Shown here: piece by piece, positions 34,722-42,978 of the stretch | Position numbering within the stretch: the stretch's first letter is position 1 | How the letters are laid out: each line of letters starts with the position of its first letter | Source of the DNA: an uncultured Roseibium sp. | GTDB taxonomy: Bacteria > Pseudomonadota > Alphaproteobacteria > Rhizobiales > Stappiaceae | Length of the DNA: 64,000 nucleotides | Assembly (NCBI RefSeq): GCF_963675985.1 | Contig: NZ_OY780957.1 | Coordinates: 1,224,001-1,288,000 of the forward strand | Reading direction: 5' to 3' | Program-made: the position numbers and the translations under genes | The notes under the pieces: model-generated | Databases searched by the model: none | What the model was told of the DNA's origin: nothing | The model's input: the letters and a program-made list of their open reading frames with translations, nothing else

Positions 34722-37004
34722 ATGCCCGCCACAGACAAGACATCCAGGACCGGCCTCAGTTTTACTGAACAGGAAGCGCTGCAATTCCATCAGGAGGGGC
34801 GCCCGGGCAAACTGGAAATCACACCCACCAAGCCGATGGCGACTCAAAGGGACCTGTCGCTGGCCTATTCTCCGGGGGTGGCGGTCCCGGTGTTGGCGAT
34901 TGCGGAAGATCCGAGCCGGGCTTTCGACTACACGACACGCGGCAACATGGTCGCCGTCATCACCAACGGATCGGCAATTCTCGGCCTGGGCAATCTGGGC
35001 GCGCTGGCGTCCAAACCGGTCATGGAGGGCAAGGCGGTACTCTTCAAGCGGTTCGCGGATATCGATTCCATCGATCTGGAAGTCGACACCCAGGATGTCG
35101 ACGCATTCATCAATTCGGTCCGGTATCTTGGCCCGTCCTTCGGCGGCATCAACCTTGAAGACATCAAGGCGCCCGACTGTTTCATCATCGAGCAGCAGTT
35201 GCGCGAGATGATGGACATTCCCGTCTTTCACGACGATCAGCACGGCACGGCGATCATCGCGGCCGCCGGCCTGATCAACGCGCTTCATCTGACCGGTCGG
35301 GAGATGAAGGACACGAAAGTGGTCTGCAACGGCGCAGGAGCGGCCGGCATTGCCTGCATCGAACTGGTCAAGGCCATGGGTATCCCGCACAACAACGTCA
35401 TTCTGTGCGACACCAAGGGTGCGATCTACAAAGGCCGCACCGAGGGCATGAACCAGTGGAAGTCCGCCCATGCGGTGGAGACCGATGCCCGTTCCCTTTA
35501 TGATGCGATCAAGGGTGCCGATGTGTTCCTCGGCGTGTCGGCCAAGGGTGCGCTGACGCCGGACATGCTGCGCGCCATGGCGCCGAACCCGATTATTTTC
35601 GCCATGGCCAATCCGGATCCGGAAATCACGCCGGAGGAAGCGGCCGAAGTGCGCGACGATGCCATTGTCGCCACCGGCCGGTCCGATTATCCGAATCAGG
35701 TCAACAACGTCCTTGGTTTTCCTTACATCTTCCGTGGTGCGCTCGATGTTCAGGCGACCACCATCAACGATGAGATGAAGGTCGCCTGTGCCCATGCGCT
35801 GGCCGAACTGGCACGCGAGGAAGTGCCGGACGAGGTTGCCGCCGCCTACCGGGGCAACCGGCCGAAATTCGGCCCGGAATACATCATTCCGGTTCCCTTC
35901 GACCCGCGGTTGATTTCCGCAATCGCGCCGGCTGTGGCCCAGGCCGCGATGGATTCCGGCGTCGCCCGTCGGCCGATCGTCGATATGGATCGCTATCGCG
36001 AAGAGCTCTCTGCCCGGCGCGATCCGGTTGCCGGCACCTTGCAGCGGATCTTCTCCAAGGTCCGCCAGATGCCGAAGAAGGTGGTCTTTGCCGAAGGCGA
36101 GGAAGAGCCTGTCATCCGCGCGGCCACGAGCTTCGTGGCTCAGGGACTGGGTGAGGCGATCCTGATCGGCCGCGAGGACGAGATCAAGCAGATGGCTCAG
36201 AGCGCCGGCATCGATATCAACCGCCCCGGCATCACTTTGCAGAACGCGCGGGTTTCCGATCGTAACAAGGACTACGCCCAGTTCCTCTACGGCCGCCTGC
36301 AGCGGAAAGGCTACCTGCAGCGCGATTGCCAGCGCCTGGTCAACAACGACCGCAACTATTTCGGCGCGATCATGGTCGCCCGCGGCGACGCCGACGCCAT
36401 GGTCACGGGCCTGACCCGGAATTATTCGGTTGCTCTCGACACGGTGCGCACCTGTCTCGACGTCAAGCCGGGCCACCGGGTGATCGGCGTTTCGCTGTGC
36501 CTGGCGCGCGGCCGGACGGTCCTGATTGCCGATACGGCGGTGATCGACATGCCGAATTCGGAAGAACTGGCGGATATCGCGGAAGAAGCAGCCCATGTGG
36601 CCCGCAAGCTCGGTTACGAGCCCCGCGTCGCCATGCTCGCCTATTCCACCTTCGGCCATCCGCGCGGCGAACGGTCCGAGCGGGTTCAGGAAGCGGTCAA
36701 GATCCTCGACCGGCGCCGGGTGGATTTTGAATATGACGGCGAAATGGCCGCCGATATCGCGCTCAACATGGACAAGATGGGCGCCTATCCGTTCTGCCGC
36801 CTCACCGGTCCGGCGAACGTTCTGGTCATGCCGGCATTCCACTCCGCGTCGATTTCGACCAAGATGCTGCAGGAACTGGGTGGCTCGACCGTGATCGGAC
36901 CGCTGCTCGTCGGCCTCGACAAGCCGGTCCAGATCGTGCCGATGGGGGCGAAGGACAGCGACATCGTCAACATGGCGGCCATTGCGGCCTTCAACGTGAC
37001 TTGA
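34722..37004 (+). CDS. maeB: NADP-dependent malic enzyme with phosphotransacetylase-like C-terminal domain
   Basis: 760 residues. It converts malate to pyruvate and CO2, giving NADPH and feeding gluconeogenesis. Residues about 1-430 form the malic enzyme domain, with TQRDLSLAYSPGVAVP, FHDDQHGTA, and the NADP loop CNGAGAAGIACIEL. Residues about 440-755 form a phosphotransacetylase-like domain that is catalytically inactive in known members and binds acetyl-CoA for regulation. A CDS for an unusual AT-rich gene begins 14 bp after its stop and would be read through from its promoter. Confidence 0.95.
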   Translation: MPATDKTSRTGLSFTEQEALQFHQEGRPGKLEITPTKPMATQRDLSLAYSPGVAVPVLAIAEDPSRAFDYTTRGNMVAVITNGSAILGLGNLGALASKPVMEGKAVLFKRFADIDSIDLEVDTQDVDAFINSVRYLGPSFGGINLEDIKAPDCFIIEQQLREMMDIPVFHDDQHGTAIIAAAGLINALHLTGREMKDTKVVCNGAGAAGIACIELVKAMGIPHNNVILCDTKGAIYKGRTEGMNQWKSAHAVETDARSLYDAIKGADVFLGVSAKGALTPDMLRAMAPNPIIFAMANPDPEITPEEAAEVRDDAIVATGRSDYPNQVNNVLGFPYIFRGALDVQATTINDEMKVACAHALAELAREEVPDEVAAAYRGNRPKFGPEYIIPVPFDPRLISAIAPAVAQAAMDSGVARRPIVDMDRYREELSARRDPVAGTLQRIFSKVRQMPKKVVFAEGEEEPVIRAATSFVAQGLGEAILIGREDEIKQMAQSAGIDINRPGITLQNARVSDRNKDYAQFLYGRLQRKGYLQRDCQRLVNNDRNYFGAIMVARGDADAMVTGLTRNYSVALDTVRTCLDVKPGHRVIGVSLCLARGRTVLIADTAVIDMPNSEELADIAEEAAHVARKLGYEPRVAMLAYSTFGHPRGERSERVQEAVKILDRRRVDFEYDGEMAADIALNMDKMGAYPFCRLTGPANVLVMPAFHSASISTKMLQELGGSTVIGPLLVGLDKPVQIVPMGAKDSDIVNMAAIAAFNVT

Positions 37005-37017
37005 AAGCTGATCAATC

Positions 37018-37995
37018 ATGAGTAAAACAAAGAAAAGCTGTTTTGTAATCTCTCCTATTGGCGAGGAAGGCTCAGACACTCGCAAAAGATCTGACCAAGT
37101 ACTAAATCATATTATTAAGCCGGTAGCTTTAGAGTGCGATTATATCGCGGTAAGGGCAGATGAGATAGACAAGCCAGGTCTCATTACAAGTCAAGTGATA
37201 CAAAGAGTTGTTTCAGATGACTTGGTAATTGCTGATCTAACAGAAACAAATCCAAATGTATTTTATGAACTAGCAGTTAGACATGCCTTCAAAAAACCAT
37301 TTGTTCAAATAATAAAGAAAGGAGAAAGAATACCCTTCGATGTAGCGGGAACCAGAACTATATATTTCGATCACAAAGATTTGGATAGTGTCCAAGAAAC
37401 CAAAGAAGCTATCAAAAGACAGATCTTGGAAATCGAAAAGGGCGGAGAAGTTGAAACACCAATTTCTGTTTCTGAAGAGCTCCAGAGTTTAAGGCAGAGC
37501 GATAATCCAGAAGATCGAGGTCGCGCTGAAATTATTGGCGAGATGTCTCAACTCCGTTCTGTTCTTTCGAACATTCAGGAAATGATTGTAGAGGACAAGA
37601 GCCGTAGTAAAAATAGGGAAAGTGAAGTAGATTTTGAATTATCTAGAAGAAATTATTCAAGAATACAATTTAGAAAAACTCGAAATCTAATTGAAGAAAT
37701 TAGGAGAATGGAAAATAAAAGTCTCGGATTTATTATTATTTGCAGCGCATTAATTAATACTCATCCGTGGGTTTTTAACTTAGCAGAACAGTTGAACTTT
37801 GCAATTATTAATAGAAATAGCAAGTATGCATCTGATATTTTTAATGCGCTTAATTTATATATTCTTAATAACGCTAGTAAAAACGAAGAAGAATCTTTTC
37901 ATACCTTCCATATGATAAGTAATTATCTCACAAATGACGTATTAGATTATGCTAGGTCCGTTGGCGTTGGAATTGATGATGAAATACCATTTTGA
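37018..37995 (+). CDS. Nucleoside 2-deoxyribosyltransferase/TIR-like domain protein, AT-rich, likely acquired
   Basis: 325 residues. The N-terminal domain (about 1-140) begins CFVISPIGEEGSDTRKRSD, contains RADEIDKPGLITSQVI, and ends in DLVIADLTETNPNVFYELAVRH. This is the Rossmannoid nucleoside-deoxyribosyltransferase/TIR-related pattern, in which the Glu after NPNVFY is the predicted catalytic residue. Residues 150-325 are helical and unrecognised. It is strongly AT-rich (line 37681-37740 has 15 G/C of 60; neighbours are clearly GC-rich) and uses A/T-ending codons, so it looks horizontally transferred. It starts 14 bp after maeB. A nucleotide- or NAD-directed defence effector is plausible, but this is inferred from fold and context only. 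Confidence 0.7.
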   Translation: MSKTKKSCFVISPIGEEGSDTRKRSDQVLNHIIKPVALECDYIAVRADEIDKPGLITSQVIQRVVSDDLVIADLTETNPNVFYELAVRHAFKKPFVQIIKKGERIPFDVAGTRTIYFDHKDLDSVQETKEAIKRQILEIEKGGEVETPISVSEELQSLRQSDNPEDRGRAEIIGEMSQLRSVLSNIQEMIVEDKSRSKNRESEVDFELSRRNYSRIQFRKTRNLIEEIRRMENKSLGFIIICSALINTHPWVFNLAEQLNFAIINRNSKYASDIFNALNLYILNNASKNEEESFHTFHMISNYLTNDVLDYARSVGVGIDDEIPF

Positions 37996-38056
37996 TCTTT
38001 TTACAAAGCCTTGACCAAAGTATATATCAGCACCACGCTTATGGCTCGATAAAACA

Positions 38057-38716
38057 GTGAACGACTCTATGATAAAGATCTGCGGCCTCTCGACCCAGGA
38101 GACAATGCAGGCAGCTCTGGATGCCGGTGCGGATATGGTCGGTCTGGTGTTTTTTCCCAAAAGCCCGCGTCATGTGCCGCTATCGGCTGCCTGCAAGCTG
38201 GCGGACATGGCCCGTGGCAAGGCGGAGATCGTGGCCCTCACGGTCAATATGGATCTGGACGGACTGTCGCGTATCAACGAACTGGTGAACCCGGACTGGT
38301 TTCAGTTTCACGGGGCGGAAACGCCGGAAGCCTGCGCGGCTGCAAAGGTCATGTTCCAGAAGAAAATCATGAAGGCCGTGCCGGTTTCCGAACGGGCCGA
38401 TCTGGAGCAGGCTCAGTTCTACGCGATCGTCGCCGACCGTATCCTGTTCGATGCCAAACCGCCGAAAGACTCCGATCTGCCGGGCGGAAACGGCGTTTCC
38501 TTCGACTGGACGTTGCTCAAGGACCTTGACCTTGCCAAGCCCTTCATGCTTTCGGGGGGACTGGACGCTTCCAATGTGGCCGAGGCGATCGAAAAAAGCG
38601 GTGCGACCGCTGTCGATGTGTCCTCCGGCGTCGAGCGGGAAAAAGGCGTCAAGGATTGTGATCTTATCCGCGCATTCGTGGCAGCCGCCCGGGGCGCAAC
38701 AGTGGCAGGGGAGTAA
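38057..38716 (+). CDS. trpF: Phosphoribosylanthranilate isomerase
   Basis: 219 residues from GTG 38057; ATG 38069 (MIKICGL) is the better family start. It isomerises phosphoribosylanthranilate in tryptophan synthesis. KICGLSTQETMQAALDAGAD and LVFFPKSPRHV are the phosphate- and substrate-binding strands of the TIM barrel, and FMLSGGLDASNV the late phosphate loop. It is followed 6 bp later by trpB. Upstream is the AT-rich gene, not the usual neighbour, so the trp operon promoter should lie in the 61 bp at 37996-38056 or be borrowed from maeB. Confidence 0.95.
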   Translation: MNDSMIKICGLSTQETMQAALDAGADMVGLVFFPKSPRHVPLSAACKLADMARGKAEIVALTVNMDLDGLSRINELVNPDWFQFHGAETPEACAAAKVMFQKKIMKAVPVSERADLEQAQFYAIVADRILFDAKPPKDSDLPGGNGVSFDWTLLKDLDLAKPFMLSGGLDASNVAEAIEKSGATAVDVSSGVEREKGVKDCDLIRAFVAAARGATVAGE

Positions 38717-38722
38717 CTTGCG

Positions 38723-39937
38723 TTGACCACGATGGCAAACAGCATGCGCAACGGACCGGACGAGCGCGGCCATTTCGGCATTTTCGGCGGCCGCTATGTT
38801 GCCGAGACCCTGATGCCGCTGATCCTCGACCTTGAAAAGGCCTATGAGGACGCCAAGAACGACCCGGCCTATGCGGCGGAGATCGAGGATCTCAACACCC
38901 ATTACACCGGCCGGCCGTCGCCGCTTTATTTCGCCGAGCGCCTGACCGAGCACCTGGGCGGCGCGAAGATCTACTTCAAGCGCGACGAGCTGAACCACAC
39001 CGGCTCGCACAAGATCAACAACTGCCTGGGCCAGATTCTTCTCGCCAAGCGCATGGGCAAGACCCGGATCATCGCCGAAACCGGCGCCGGCCAGCACGGT
39101 GTGGCAACGGCCACGGTCTGCGCCCGCTTCGGTCTGCCCTGCGTGGTCTACATGGGCAAGACCGACGTGGAACGGCAGAAGCCAAACGTGTTCCGGATGA
39201 AGCTGCTCGGTGCCGAGATCGTTCCGGTCACCGCCGGCGCCGGTACGCTTAAAGACGCCATGAACGAGGCGCTGCGCGACTGGGTCACCAATGTGGACAG
39301 CACCTATTACCTGATCGGCACCGCGGCGGGCCCGCATCCCTATCCGGAAATGGTGCGCGATTTCCAGTCGATGATCGGCAAGGAAACCCGCGAACAGATG
39401 ATGGCGGCCGAAGGCCGGCTTCCCGATGCCCTGGTGGCCGCCGTCGGCGGCGGTTCCAACGCAATCGGCCTGTTTCATCCCTTCCTCGACGATCCCGAAA
39501 TCAAGATGTATGGGGTCGAAGCCGGCGGCCGAGGCCTGGAGGGCGAGGAACACTGCGCCTCGCTGACAGCCGGAAAGCCGGGCGTTCTGCATGGCAACCG
39601 CACCTATCTGCTTCAGGACGATGACGGCCAGATCCTCGAAGGCCATTCGATTTCCGCTGGCCTCGATTATCCGGGTATCGGACCGGAGCATTCCTGGCTC
39701 AAGGAAAGCGGCCGCGTGACCTATGTTCCCGCCATGGACGACGAGGCGCTGGAAGCGTTCCAGCTGCTGACCAAGGTCGAGGGCATCATTCCGGCGCTCG
39801 AGCCCGCCCATGCGCTGGCCCACGTCATCAAGCTGGCGCCGCAAATGGACAAGGACCAGATCATCGTCATGAACCTGTGCGGCCGGGGCGACAAGGACGT
39901 CTTCGCCGTCGGTAACATGCTCGGCTACGATCTCTGA
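38723..39937 (+). CDS. trpB: Tryptophan synthase beta chain
   Basis: 404 residues. A PLP enzyme that joins indole and serine. The PLP lysine is in HTGSHKINN (about residue 95), the substrate loop is ETGAGQHGVATA, and the phosphate-binding glycines are VGGGSNAIG. The start is TTG 38723 or ATG 38732. It is separated from trpA by more than 1 kb, which is unusual. A GC-rich stem (39966-39989) without a T tract follows. Confidence 0.97.
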   Translation: MTTMANSMRNGPDERGHFGIFGGRYVAETLMPLILDLEKAYEDAKNDPAYAAEIEDLNTHYTGRPSPLYFAERLTEHLGGAKIYFKRDELNHTGSHKINNCLGQILLAKRMGKTRIIAETGAGQHGVATATVCARFGLPCVVYMGKTDVERQKPNVFRMKLLGAEIVPVTAGAGTLKDAMNEALRDWVTNVDSTYYLIGTAAGPHPYPEMVRDFQSMIGKETREQMMAAEGRLPDALVAAVGGGSNAIGLFHPFLDDPEIKMYGVEAGGRGLEGEEHCASLTAGKPGVLHGNRTYLLQDDDGQILEGHSISAGLDYPGIGPEHSWLKESGRVTYVPAMDDEALEAFQLLTKVEGIIPALEPAHALAHVIKLAPQMDKDQIIVMNLCGRGDKDVFAVGNMLGYDL

Positions 39938-40068
39938 TCTGAAGTCTTTCTCGAAAAAAAGCTGTGCGGCCGCATTAGCGGTCGCGCAAGAACCGTTGTG
40001 CTCGAGCGGGAAAAGTCCTGAAATTCAGCGCGACCCGAACCTGGATTCAGACAGGGCCGGGTCGGAAA

Positions 40069-40242
40069 TCAACGGCGTCGGCGCCGTCTGATCGGTCGTG
40101 AAGCAAGCGCCTCTTCCAGAAAAAGCTGTCTGCCACGCGCGTCCAGGCTTTCTGCCTGTCCGGATGCTCCATCGGTCTTGCGAACGTCGGGTCTTTCATC
40201 CCGAGTCGGACTGGACTGCGGACCGATATGCAGGTGTTTCAT
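40069..40242 (-). CDS. Possible small arginine-rich protein
   Basis: An open frame of 57 residues from ATG 40242 (77 if the ATG at 40302 is used), ending in an RRRRRR tail. It lies in the long gap 39938-40593 between trpB and the DUF1127 gene. There is no recognised domain, and the opposite strand is open too, so this may be chance. Apart from it the gap holds only the DUF1127 promoter region. Confidence 0.25.
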   Translation of the reverse strand: MKHLHIGPQSSPTRDERPDVRKTDGASGQAESLDARGRQLFLEEALASRPIRRRRRR

Positions 40243-40593
40243 TGTGCGCCAGAACCTGGATGACAACGGTTCCGCTGGAGCCTCGAAGAGCGAACGGGCC
40301 ATTTCCTACCTCATTATTGTATTTGTTGCGGCAAAAAGTGCACTGAGTGCTACATAGCAATACACTCACCGCTCTGCAAGTCATGGTGTGCATTCCAGTT
40401 ATGCAATTTCTATCGAGCTCTGCCTATTTCGGCATCAGATGAGCCGGATAGCCATTCCAAAGCTGCAGAGCTGTGTCCCGTTCTTGTATGTTGCAGTGCA
40501 AAATATCCGGCCTATCTTACTGACATAACAAGAAAGCAGCGCACCATTTCGGTTCGACGCGCTTCAGCCCCGACCATCAAAAGGAACAGCAAA

Positions 40594-40818
40594 ATGGCCG
40601 CTACGACATCTTCTTCTGTAATGGAACATGCTTCCCATGCCTTTTCCGCCACCGGAAAGGGGATCCTTGCTTTTTTTGAGGAGTTCGGCCGGGCCCGTGC
40701 CGCACGGGCGCTTTACACCGAACTCTCCGCAATGAGCGATGCCGAACTCGACTCCCTGGGTCTGGTTCGCAGCGATATTTCCCGCAAGGTCTACGCCAAG
40801 GTTTACGACCGCCGTTAA
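40594..40818 (+). CDS. DUF1127 small protein (YjiS-like)
   Basis: 74 residues with GGAACAG upstream of the ATG. The C-terminal half ARALYTELSAMSDAELDSLGLVRSD shows the DUF1127 pattern of an amphipathic helix, then a D/S-x-x-L-x-x-L-G-L-x-R-x-D-I motif. In alphaproteobacteria such proteins influence RNA turnover and phosphate or carbon metabolism; the specific role of this one is not known. It lies inside the normal trpB-trpA junction. Confidence 0.85.
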   Translation: MAATTSSSVMEHASHAFSATGKGILAFFEEFGRARAARALYTELSAMSDAELDSLGLVRSDISRKVYAKVYDRR

Positions 40819-40846
40819 GCTTGATCGTTTAACGGTCGGTAATGGT

Positions 40847-40882
40847 GCGCGCGATTTCGCGCGCCTATCCGCAAAGGCGGAT
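40847..40882. terminator. Tandem hairpins after the DUF1127 gene
   Basis: The first hairpin has 8 bp arms GCGCGCGA (40847-40854) and TCGCGCGC (40857-40864). The second has 6 bp arms ATCCGC (40867-40872) and GCGGAT (40877-40882). Neither has a clean T tract, so factor-dependent termination or transcript protection is as likely as intrinsic termination. Confidence 0.5.
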
Positions 40883-40973
40883 TGACAGGGGGCAATGCAG
40901 CCCCCTACACCCTTCCGGGATTGAAGTCCGGCCGAAGATTGCCGGACTTCCCTGTCGAGTAGGGTAAAGACGC

Positions 40974-41807
40974 ATGACGGAAACGCGTATCGATCGCCGG
41001 TTCAAGGCTTGTGCCGAAAAGGGCCGTCCGGCTCTGGTGACCTTCATTACTGCGGGCGATCCGGATCTGGAAACATCCCAGGCGATCCTGGAAGCCCTGC
41101 CCGCTGCCGGTGCCGATGTCATCGAACTCGGCATGCCGTTTTCCGATCCCATGGCAGAAGGTGTTCCGATCCAGCTGGCCACCCAGCGCGCCCTCAAGGC
41201 GGGTCAGACCATGAACAAGACCCTGCAGATGGTCCGCGATTTTCGCAAGAAAGATCAGGATACGCCGATCGTGCTGATGGGCTACTACAATCCGATCTAT
41301 GTCCGTGATCCGAAAAATTTCGTCATCGAGGCCAAGGACGCCGGCGTCGACGGTCTGATCATCGTCGATATTCCACCGGAAGCCGATGACGAACTCTGCC
41401 TTCCGGCTCTGGAGGCAGGCCTCAATTTTATCCGTCTGGCGACGCCGACGACCGATGACAAGCGCCTTCCGGCCGTTCTCGCCAATACCTCCGGCTTCGT
41501 CTATTACGTCTCGATCACCGGCATCACCGGGTCCGCAAGCCCCGACGCCAACCGGGTTTCGGCTGCGGTTAACCGGATCAAGGGCCATACGGACCTGCCG
41601 GTCGCAGTCGGTTTCGGAGTGAAGACCGCCGACCAGGCTGCGGAAATCGGCAAGAATTCCGATGGTGTCGTGGTCGGGTCGGTCCTGGTGACGGCCATCA
41701 GGGACAGCCTCAATAATGCCGGAATGGCAACCGATAAGACCGTTTCTGCGGTGACCGATCTCGTCGCCGACCTCGCCAGCGGCGTTGCGCGTGCACGATC
41801 GGCATAA
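40974..41807 (+). CDS. trpA: Tryptophan synthase alpha chain
   Basis: 277 residues. It cleaves indole-3-glycerol phosphate to indole, which passes to TrpB. The catalytic Glu is in VIELGMPFSDPMAEG (about residue 50) and the Asp in GLIIVDIPPEA; the phosphate loop is VGFGVKTADQ. It is 69 bp before accD on the same strand. It lies more than 1 kb from trpB although the two usually overlap or abut. Confidence 0.96.
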   Translation: MTETRIDRRFKACAEKGRPALVTFITAGDPDLETSQAILEALPAAGADVIELGMPFSDPMAEGVPIQLATQRALKAGQTMNKTLQMVRDFRKKDQDTPIVLMGYYNPIYVRDPKNFVIEAKDAGVDGLIIVDIPPEADDELCLPALEAGLNFIRLATPTTDDKRLPAVLANTSGFVYYVSITGITGSASPDANRVSAAVNRIKGHTDLPVAVGFGVKTADQAAEIGKNSDGVVVGSVLVTAIRDSLNNAGMATDKTVSAVTDLVADLASGVARARSA

Positions 41808-41876
41808 AGCCGTTAGGATGCATGCAGCAGACCGTCATCGTACCGGGTAACAGTTTTAAAAACGGATACGCCTCTC

Positions 41877-42818
41877 GTGAATTGGATCAATTCTCTCGTC
41901 CGGCCTAAAATACGCGATCTCCTGAAGAAGCGCGAAGTACCGGAGAATCTCTGGATCAAATGCCCGGAAACGGGCGAGATGGTGTTTCACCGGGATCTGG
42001 AGGCGAACCTGTGGGTGGTGCCGAATTCCGGTCATCACATGCGTATGCCTGCGGTGAAGCGGCTGGAAACCCTCTTCGACGGCGGCGCCTACGAGACGGT
42101 GGAAACGCCGGAAGCCCAGGCGGATCCTTTGAAGTTCCGTGATACCAAGAAATATGTCGATCGGCTGAAGGATTACCGGAGCAAGACCGGTGAGACCGAC
42201 GCCGTGCGGGTTGCCCGGGGCAAGGTGAATGGCGCGCCCCTGACGGCTGCGGTTCAGGATTTCGCCTTCATGGGCGGATCGCTCGGCATGGCAGCCGGCG
42301 AAGCGATCCTGACAGGCATGCAAACCGCGGTAACCCATCATACGCCCTTCGTGCTGTTCGCAGCATCCGGCGGTGCACGCATGCAGGAAGGTATCCTGTC
42401 GCTGATGCAGATGCCGCGGACCACAGTCGGTGTCCAGATGCTGCGCGAGGCTGGCCTGCCCTATATCGTCGTGCTGACCAATCCGACCACCGGCGGCGTC
42501 TCGGCCTCTTATGCCATGCTGGGCGATGTCCACATTGCCGAACCCGGAGCCCAGATCGGTTTTGCAGGACGGCGCGTGATCGAACAGACCATCCGCGAAA
42601 AGCTGCCGGATGGTTTCCAGAGTGCCGAGTACCTGCTTGAGCACGGCATGGTCGACATGGTCGTCAAGCGTCACGACCTCAAGAATACCATTGCCCGCAT
42701 TTGCGATATCCTGATGAAGCGCAAGATCGAGGTTCCGTCACTGACGCCTCCCGAACCAGCGGGCGACACTGTCGAGACGGAAAACGCCGAAACAGATCAG
42801 AAGGCCGCCGCCGGCTGA
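41877..42818 (+). CDS. accD: Acetyl-CoA carboxylase carboxyltransferase beta subunit
   Basis: 313 residues, with GTG start at 41877. It forms the carboxyltransferase with AccA in the first step of fatty-acid synthesis. The crotonase-like core is complete (FMGGSLGMAAGEA, FAASGGARMQEG, GGVSASYAMLGD). The N-terminal zinc ribbon seen in E. coli AccD (CxxC..CxxC) is degenerate: only the first Cys remains in WIKCPETGEMVFHRDLEAN, and the later pair reads VVPNSG. From memory this loss is shared by other alphaproteobacteria, so it is lineage-typical and not damage. The C-terminal tail is Glu/Thr-rich. Confidence 0.96.
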   Translation: MNWINSLVRPKIRDLLKKREVPENLWIKCPETGEMVFHRDLEANLWVVPNSGHHMRMPAVKRLETLFDGGAYETVETPEAQADPLKFRDTKKYVDRLKDYRSKTGETDAVRVARGKVNGAPLTAAVQDFAFMGGSLGMAAGEAILTGMQTAVTHHTPFVLFAASGGARMQEGILSLMQMPRTTVGVQMLREAGLPYIVVLTNPTTGGVSASYAMLGDVHIAEPGAQIGFAGRRVIEQTIREKLPDGFQSAEYLLEHGMVDMVVKRHDLKNTIARICDILMKRKIEVPSLTPPEPAGDTVETENAETDQKAAAG

Positions 42819-42978
42819 CGGGCTGGACCCGCCGGTCAATACGCCAGCATGTGTTCAAAAAACGACAAACACAGGCCTGTTCGGGCTCTGAGGGGTTGTT
42901 TATGTACGCATGACTTCTTATTCCGGAAGTTGACCAGCAAGCATTCTCCGGCCTGGGGATTTGATCCGGGAGGGAAAT

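Noticed and set aside
34647..37085. 812-codon open frame antisense to maeB
   Set aside because: It mirrors maeB across its whole length and has no domain of its own; such shadows are common in high-GC DNA.
38180..39844. 554-codon open frame antisense to trpF and trpB
   Set aside because: It spans two well-defined genes on the other strand and shows no family motif.
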